41,711 bases of DNA from Desulfobacteraceae bacterium (GTDB lineage Bacteria; Desulfobacterota; Desulfobacteria; Desulfobacterales; UBA5616), in contig VMSV01000219.1 in assembly GCA_013791935.1 (NCBI GenBank), positions 1 through 41,711 on the forward strand, given 5' to 3'. Both the position numbers and the translations under genes were made by a program. Shown here piece by piece: positions 38,306-41,711 of the stretch. The number at the start of each line of letters is the position of its first letter. The stretch's first letter is position 1. The notes under the pieces were generated by a model. It did not search any database and was not told the origin of the DNA. It saw only the letters and a list, made by a program, of their open reading frames with translations.

Positions 38306-38716
38306 GATAAATTCAGTGAGGAGTCCCGCATTTGTCGCAGCTTTATACTGTCTTCTGTCGGCAGTGACAAAAAGCTCTGCCTGCCATTCTATTGCACATG
38401 CTATATGCAATGCATCCATAGCTCTTAATACATTCGTTTCCAAAAGCTTTATTGAATAAGAAATGACAGCAGGGGTAACTTGAAGGATAACAGCGTCATG
38501 GACATCTTCCATCAATTGTCTTTTAATTGTCCGATAATCATCCGTTGACAGATTCTCTTCACGTCGTCTTCGACTTAGTCCCGATATTATTTCAGGGACT
38601 AAAATGGTACATAGACCCAATTGTGAAGCATTCTGTAAAAACTGATCAATTTTATCACTTCCCACTTCAAGGACATATCTTTTTGCAAGTGCAGAGGAAT
38701 CGGTTAAAACCTTCAT
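38294..38716 (-). CDS. PIN-domain toxin (VapC family), cassette-borne
   Basis: The 140-residue product is a PIN nuclease. It has Asp6 in VLTDSSALAKRYV, Glu in LVPEIISGLSRRR, Asp in RAMDALHIACAIEW and Asp in VTADRRQ, the metal-binding acidic residues of the fold. It is distinct from the VapC at 36084-36473. Its ATG overlaps the antitoxin stop (ATGA), so the two are translated together. The gene ends within the R'' box of the cassette's attC. Toxin-antitoxin modules stabilise cassette arrays, a role that fits this position. Confidence 0.9.
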   Translation of the reverse strand: MKVLTDSSALAKRYVLEVGSDKIDQFLQNASQLGLCTILVPEIISGLSRRRREENLSTDDYRTIKRQLMEDVHDAVILQVTPAVISYSIKLLETNVLRAMDALHIACAIEWQAELFVTADRRQYKAATNAGLLTEFIGQQ

Positions 38717-38946
38717 AATTCAGACTCACGCTCTTCCAGTATTGCTGACGAAAGATCGCTCCCTTTAATTTGCAGGCGAGTACTCTGGCGTTTCCATGAT
38801 GGCGTTTGTAAGGAATTGTCGGTAAAAGGAATTATTTCTGCAATAGGTTTTCCCCGCCTTAAAAGGACAATAGTCTCACCATGCTCCACTTCAGTTATGA
38901 AGTTGGAAGCTTTTTTTCTGAAATCTGTGAATGATATTGTTTTCAT
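38713..38946 (-). CDS. Phd/YefM-type antitoxin, cassette-borne
   Basis: The 77-residue product opens with MKTISFTDFRKKASNFITEVEHGETIVLLRRGKPIAEIIPF, a Phd/YefM DNA-binding domain, and ends in a polar toxin-binding tail. It is upstream of and overlaps the PIN toxin by four bases. The cassette is independent, with its own operator at 38965-38986 and presumably its own promoter, as is usual for cassette toxin-antitoxin modules, since they must be expressed far from the integron promoter. Confidence 0.9.
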   Translation of the reverse strand: MKTISFTDFRKKASNFITEVEHGETIVLLRRGKPIAEIIPFTDNSLQTPSWKRQSTRLQIKGSDLSSAILEERESEL

Positions 38947-38964
38947 ATCGCAGCCCCTTATTTT

Positions 38965-38986
38965 TATGTACGCTCAAGTGTACATA
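38965..38986. promoter_or_regulatory. Likely operator of the cassette toxin-antitoxin pair
   Basis: Perfect 7-bp arms, TATGTAC (38965-38971) and GTACATA (38980-38986), flank an 8-base spacer. The site lies about 20 bp upstream of the antitoxin start codon, the usual place for toxin-antitoxin autoregulation. Confidence 0.65.
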
Positions 38987-39017
38987 TTCAAGGGCATAGT
39001 GTCAAGGAGTGCTTTTG

Positions 39018-39144
39018 GGCCAACGCCTTGTTCACCCGCCGGGAACCCAATGCGCACTGAGTTTTGAACCACGTTCAACTCAACATGACCTATGGAAAAA
39101 GGCTGCCCCGGGTCCCCGGTCGAGTGTGAAGCGACAGGTTCTAC
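39018..39144 (-). other. attC recombination site of the orphan-antitoxin cassette
   Basis: On the minus strand it runs from GTAGAAC (R'', 39138-39144) followed by CTGTCGCTTCACA to GGGTGAACAAGGCGTTGGCC, where R' is GTTGGCC (39018-39024). The inner arms CTTCAC and GTGAA pair, and the AAGGC-GTT end is typical of attC. The antitoxin stop codon (TAG) lies inside R''. The site is 127 bp long, within the known attC range. Confidence 0.75.
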
Positions 39145-39359
39145 CTTTCTCTTCCTTCCCGAATAATATCGACTATCTCCTGAGTGGTGATATTCGCCTT
39201 TATCGTTGGAACATCCAAAGGGGAAAAAACAGTTTTTTCAGGAACCAGGGAAAAAGTTCTTCCGTCTTTCCTACGTATTGTTACTTTCCCGGTTTTTTCT
39301 GCCTGTTCAAGAACCATAGCCAGTTTTTGCCGGGCTTCAGAGTATGTATAAACTTGCAT
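39141..39359 (-). CDS. Orphan Phd/YefM-type antitoxin
   Basis: The 72-residue product opens with MQVYTYSEARQKLAMVLEQAEKTGKVTIRRKDGRTFSLVPE, a Phd/YefM-type domain, and continues with SPLDVPTIKANITTQEIVDIIREGRER. ATG 39359 is preferred because GGAGGT lies 5 bases upstream; the longer frame adds 36 residues of intron-derived sequence. No toxin gene follows: the attC starts at its stop codon. It may be a solitary antitoxin, or guard against a toxin encoded elsewhere. The promoter would have to lie in the intron remnant. Confidence 0.82.
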   Translation of the reverse strand: MQVYTYSEARQKLAMVLEQAEKTGKVTIRRKDGRTFSLVPEKTVFSPLDVPTIKANITTQEIVDIIREGRER

Positions 39360-39470
39360 TTCAAACCTCCATTTCTTGCTGGTATATTGCAGCAGCAGCT
39401 GAAATCCCGGTAGCGTTGCGTTCACTAAGGCCAGGCAGGCCCGCCTTATTCCTTGGGTCTGTTTCAATCA

Positions 39471-39547
39471 GCAGAACCGCCGGATACGCGACCCGTTTGT
39501 CCGGTGGTGTGGGAGGGGATGGCCGTGAGGTCACGCCCTATCCCGAT
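39471..39547 (+). mobile_element. 3' end of a group II intron (domains V and VI), remnant
   Basis: On the plus strand a domain V-like hairpin (ACCGCCGGA pairing with TCCGGTGGT, 39475-39506) is followed by GTGTGGGAGG and a domain VI-like hairpin (GGGGATGG...CCCTATCCCGAT). The sequence ends in AT, and an unpaired A lies 8 bases before the end, the position of the branch-point adenosine. The pattern matches the 3' ends of bacterial group II introns as I know them. No intron-encoded reverse transcriptase or 5' end is present, so it is a remnant; similarity may extend upstream to about 39390. It lies opposite to the cassette genes. Confidence 0.68.
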
Positions 39548-39555
39548 AGCCAATT

Positions 39556-40488
39556 TTATAATTCTATGCCCAATAAAAAAGTAAAAATACCTTTGGCGAC
39601 ATGCCTCCTATTTTCACCTTGACGCAAGATCGTATTTATATGCTTTTCAACGAGATTTCTTTCAATTTCATATCCGGAATGAATCGGCATGTCATGCATT
39701 ACCACCGCATTGCTGTCCTTCAATAGTACAGATGTTACCTGATATTGTCCCATTTGGTTCATGCGGTCATCTTTCAAACTCTTATATTTCGGATTATTAA
39801 TAAATTCCATATCCACCCACGTATCAGTATAAACGACATCCGCCTCATCGACCAGTGACTTGAGAGTTTCAGGAGTAATATCTTTATACCACTCAAGATT
39901 TTCCGTGTGATTAACAATCAAGGCAGCTTCGCTTTCCGAAACCGTTGCAGGATTAAGAATTGGGCATACTCCGATAAGCCTTCCCCCTAACCGTGTGAAA
40001 GAAGCTGCTAAAGAGTTGAAAACATTGTTCCAGATTCCTATGTACACTATGGTTTTTTCATAGGTTTGAAATATTTCTTTCACAGTCATGCAATCTGCAA
40101 GGGCTTGGGTCGGATGATATTTTTCACAACATCCATTTATGACAGGTACAGGAGAAGCTTGGGCCATGTTTTCAAGGTCCTTGTGACTCTTTAGTCTTGC
40201 CAGAATCAGATCAACATTTCTGGCGACATACCTAACCTCGTCTTCAATTTCACCAACAGTAAAATTGCTATCCTGCCATCTTTGCATAAAATACATGCCG
40301 CCCAGCTCATTGAATCCTAACCCGAAGCTTAAAGCTGTTCGGGTTGAGGTTTTTTCAAATAGCATATACAGCTTTCTCCCGGTGAGCAGGTCAGCATACT
40401 TTTTGGGATTTTCTTTAATACGAACACTGGTATCAATAATGGATTTTAGATTTTCGGTCTCAAGAGACTTCAGAGTTATGAGATTCAT
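39556..40488 (-). CDS. Ornithine carbamoyltransferase-like protein, altered substrate motif
   Basis: The 310-residue product is a carbamoyltransferase. It has the carbamoyl phosphate-binding FEKTSTRTALSFGLGFNELGG and the HPTQ motif in CCEKYHPTQALADCMT. The ornithine-binding part is different: DTWVDME is kept, but the usual HCLP reads HDMP (MHDMPIHSGYEIE) and the DxxxM loop is DRMNQMGQYQV. The Cys of HCLP contacts ornithine in classical enzymes, so another amine substrate is possible (inference). As an integron cassette it is unusual. ATG 40488 lacks a clear ribosome binding site. Its own attC is missing at the 3' end. Confidence 0.87.
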   Translation of the reverse strand: MNLITLKSLETENLKSIIDTSVRIKENPKKYADLLTGRKLYMLFEKTSTRTALSFGLGFNELGGMYFMQRWQDSNFTVGEIEDEVRYVARNVDLILARLKSHKDLENMAQASPVPVINGCCEKYHPTQALADCMTVKEIFQTYEKTIVYIGIWNNVFNSLAASFTRLGGRLIGVCPILNPATVSESEAALIVNHTENLEWYKDITPETLKSLVDEADVVYTDTWVDMEFINNPKYKSLKDDRMNQMGQYQVTSVLLKDSNAVVMHDMPIHSGYEIERNLVEKHINTILRQGENRRHVAKGIFTFLLGIEL

Positions 40489-40532
40489 TTTAATTTAACC
40501 GTCAATTCTCATTTCGTATGATTTATACTCTC

Positions 40533-40661
40533 CAGCAACGGCAAGCTCACAGTCGGAAGGAGAAAAGGGAACCATATATGCTCCTATCGGTGAGAACCTC
40601 CAAATATTGTTTAGGTTAAAGTCGCTGGATCGGTCCGGTTATGTGAAGCGCCAGGTTCTGC
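40533..40661 (-). other. attC recombination site of the methyltransferase cassette
   Basis: On the minus strand it runs from GCAGAAC (R'', 40655-40661) with CTGGCGCTTCACA to TGTGAGCTTGCCGTTGCTG, where R' is GTTGCTG (40533-40539). The arms GCTTCACA and TGTGAGC pair, leaving the offset expected for extrahelical bases. It shares the AACCTGNCGCTTCACA arm with the site at 39018-39144. The site is 129 bp long; R' departs from GTTRRRY at two positions. Confidence 0.75.
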
Positions 40662-41432
40662 TTTTGATGCTTTCACTGAAAAGAATACAGGATAATTATC
40701 TGCCGAAGTCTCCCACGCTTTGGCTTGAACCTTTGAATAAGGAAATTCATTGAAGAAGTTAATACATAAACCTGATTTTGCTATGGCATTAAGCAAGTCA
40801 CTTACCGTAAAATGCCAGCCTATTTCCGGGCTTTTTGACGTATAGTTCAAATCGGCATAGTCTGTACCTGATTCACAGCGTTTTGATGATGTGTCAAAAT
40901 AACTGAATTTATATTGAGATAAATCCCCTGCAGATTTATTTTCGTCGAGGAAACGATGAACGGGGTGGCTGTCTATTATATATAAAAAGCCACCCTCACT
41001 GAGAAAACTCGATGCAACTTGGCACCACTTTTTTAAGTCAGGTATCCAGTAAAGCGCCCCATATGAGGCGAAGACAATATCAAATTTTTGGTTAAGCTTT
41101 TCTGGAAGAGAAAAAATGTCAGAATTAATAAACTTCGCACCCACTCCAATTTCACGCGACAGCCTATCAGCTGCATTAATGGCTTTTTCCGAGAAATCCA
41201 CTCCGACAACATTCGCACCAAGCCTGGCCCAAGAGAGAGTGTCCATGCCAAAATGGCATTGCAAATGAAGAAGGTTTTTCTGGTTAACATCTCCTACTTC
41301 TTGAATCTCGACTTTTTTTAATGTATTCAAGCCGTTTTTAAATTCATCAATAGGATAGATATCACTACCCTTGAGATGTACATCTGTTAATTCGTCCCAC
41401 AGCTTCTTATTTAATTCGATTTCCTTTTCCAT
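40611..41432 (-). CDS. Class I SAM-dependent methyltransferase, cassette-borne
   Basis: The 273-residue product has the Rossmann methyltransferase motifs: the SAM-binding region LLHLQCHFGMDTLSWARLGANVVGVDFSEKAINAA, the acidic loop GAKFINSDIF, and FDIVFASYGALYWIPDLKKWCQ followed by LSEGGFLYIIDSHP. The substrate is unknown. The last 17 residues (AEPGASHNRTDPATLT region) are translated from the attC site, so they are probably not functional. ATG 41432 follows AAAGG by 6 bases, close to the cassette front box at 41444. Confidence 0.88.
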   Translation of the reverse strand: MEKEIELNKKLWDELTDVHLKGSDIYPIDEFKNGLNTLKKVEIQEVGDVNQKNLLHLQCHFGMDTLSWARLGANVVGVDFSEKAINAADRLSREIGVGAKFINSDIFSLPEKLNQKFDIVFASYGALYWIPDLKKWCQVASSFLSEGGFLYIIDSHPVHRFLDENKSAGDLSQYKFSYFDTSSKRCESGTDYADLNYTSKSPEIGWHFTVSDLLNAIAKSGLCINFFNEFPYSKVQAKAWETSADNYPVFFSVKASKAEPGASHNRTDPATLT

Positions 41433-41443
41433 ATTATACCTTT

Positions 41444-41506
41444 ACAGAACGTCTGAATTGTGGGGCCCCGCGCTTTTTGCGGTCCCACACAAATGACATG
41501 TTATAA
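41444..41506 (-). other. attC recombination site between the partial gene and the methyltransferase
   Basis: On the minus strand it runs from TTATAAC (R'', 41500-41506, the same box as in Vibrio VCR sites) through a 63-bp hairpin to GTTCTGT (R', 41444-41450). TTGTG/CACAA and a GC-rich imperfect stem with an AAAAA loop form the inner part; GTC/GAC sit next to the boxes. R' belongs to the front of the methyltransferase cassette and pairs with that cassette's R''. Confidence 0.72.
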
Positions 41507-41535
41507 GTTTCGTCACCTATGGGCCAAGGAGTTCA

Positions 41536-41711
41536 CTATAGATACTCCAGATTTTCAATGACTATGTATACACAAATGAGAACATAAGTAATGCTATTTG
41601 CCCTATAGATGATGCTTTTGAGCGCTTTTGGTTCAATGTCACTATCAAGCTTTAACGCATATGCAGATTCAACCTTGCACGATATCCACCAATGCAGAAC
41701 TGTTCCCAGCA
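41536..41711 (-). CDS. Partial cassette gene of unknown function (start beyond the window)
   Basis: An open frame enters from the right edge and ends at TAG 41536-41538, 29 bp before the R'' box. The visible 58 codons read ...VESAYALKLDSDIEPKALKSIIYRANSITYVLICVYIVIENLEYL, with a hydrophobic C-terminal stretch that could be a membrane segment. I recognise no family. Its position just before an attC, with the stop close by, fits the other cassettes. Confidence 0.5.
   Translation of the reverse strand, partial: LGTVLHWWISCKVESAYALKLDSDIEPKALKSIIYRANSITYVLICVYIVIENLEYL

Larger units (their letters stand above)
38225..41711 (-). mobile_element. Distal part of an integron gene-cassette array
   Basis: Five short coding units on one strand are divided by three good attC-like sites, plus a degenerate one at the end of the array. 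Boxes pair within each cassette: the methyltransferase cassette begins with box GTTCTGT and ends with GCAGAAC (6 of 7 complementary); the toxin-antitoxin cassette begins with GTTGGCC and ends with GGCCAAC (7 of 7). Functions are unrelated, and toxin-antitoxin modules are typical cargo of chromosomal integrons. Cassettes are read away from attI, so the integrase and attI should lie beyond 41711, and the array ends near serC. No integrase is visible, so the assignment rests on site structure. Confidence 0.75.

Noticed and set aside
39018..40661. Shared TGTGAAGCGNCAGGTTCT sequence as a dispersed repeat of an insertion element
   Set aside because: The shared segment is the R''/L'' arm of two attC sites, which explains its place after each gene better than an insertion element would.

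Overview
The window most resembles the chromosome of a Gram-negative, motile, probably anaerobic bacterium of the Desulfobacterota (sulfate-reducer type). This is inferred from the gene families, not from a marker gene. They include an AhbB-type siroheme decarboxylase homologue, a methionine aminopeptidase with an N-terminal SEC-C zinc motif, a TrpB2-type tryptophan synthase beta chain, a class I adenylate cyclase core, a ferredoxin-nitroreductase fusion, and a membrane sensor ending in the CASC...CPEC tail often seen on signalling proteins of this phylum. Outer-membrane proteins (MipA/OmpV, PagL) confirm a Gram-negative envelope. No tRNA, rRNA or CRISPR array was found.

Layout. 1-2826 is the 3' part of an RND efflux pump. 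2921-5923 holds two paralogous chemoreceptors in one operon behind a sigma-28-like promoter. 6389-10803 carries a type B carboxylesterase with an extra N-terminal domain, a MipA-like porin, a small exported protein and a membrane sensor. 11041-15947 is a replication block: gyrB, dnaN, an AT-rich region with six DnaA-box-like 9-mers (candidate origin), and two further genes, one RdgC-like. 16129-23096 mixes housekeeping genes (map, trpB2, queF, a metallo-beta-lactamase-fold hydrolase) with a response regulator-adenylate cyclase, two lipoproteins and small proteins. 23104-26204 is a three-gene operon of acyltransferase, MshA-like glycosyltransferase and PIG-L deacetylase, a set that recalls sugar-thiol biosynthesis. 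26359-38099 holds a thioesterase, a class I adenylate cyclase, a nitroreductase, PagL, an mtnA-ahbB-radical SAM operon, a DHH phosphoesterase, pepA, a Phd/VapC toxin-antitoxin pair, an overlooked ywbE-like small gene and serC.

38225-41711 (running off the window) reads as the distal end of a chromosomal integron cassette array. Short unrelated genes all lie on the minus strand: a partial gene, a methyltransferase, a carbamoyltransferase, an orphan antitoxin and an antitoxin-toxin pair. They are separated by attC-like sites. The seven-base front box of a cassette is complementary to the box at that same cassette's end, which is the expected signature of cassette integration. One attC is missing, and at that place lies the 3' end (domains V-VI) of a group II intron in the opposite orientation, as expected for attC-targeting introns. 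The integrase and attI would lie beyond 41711.
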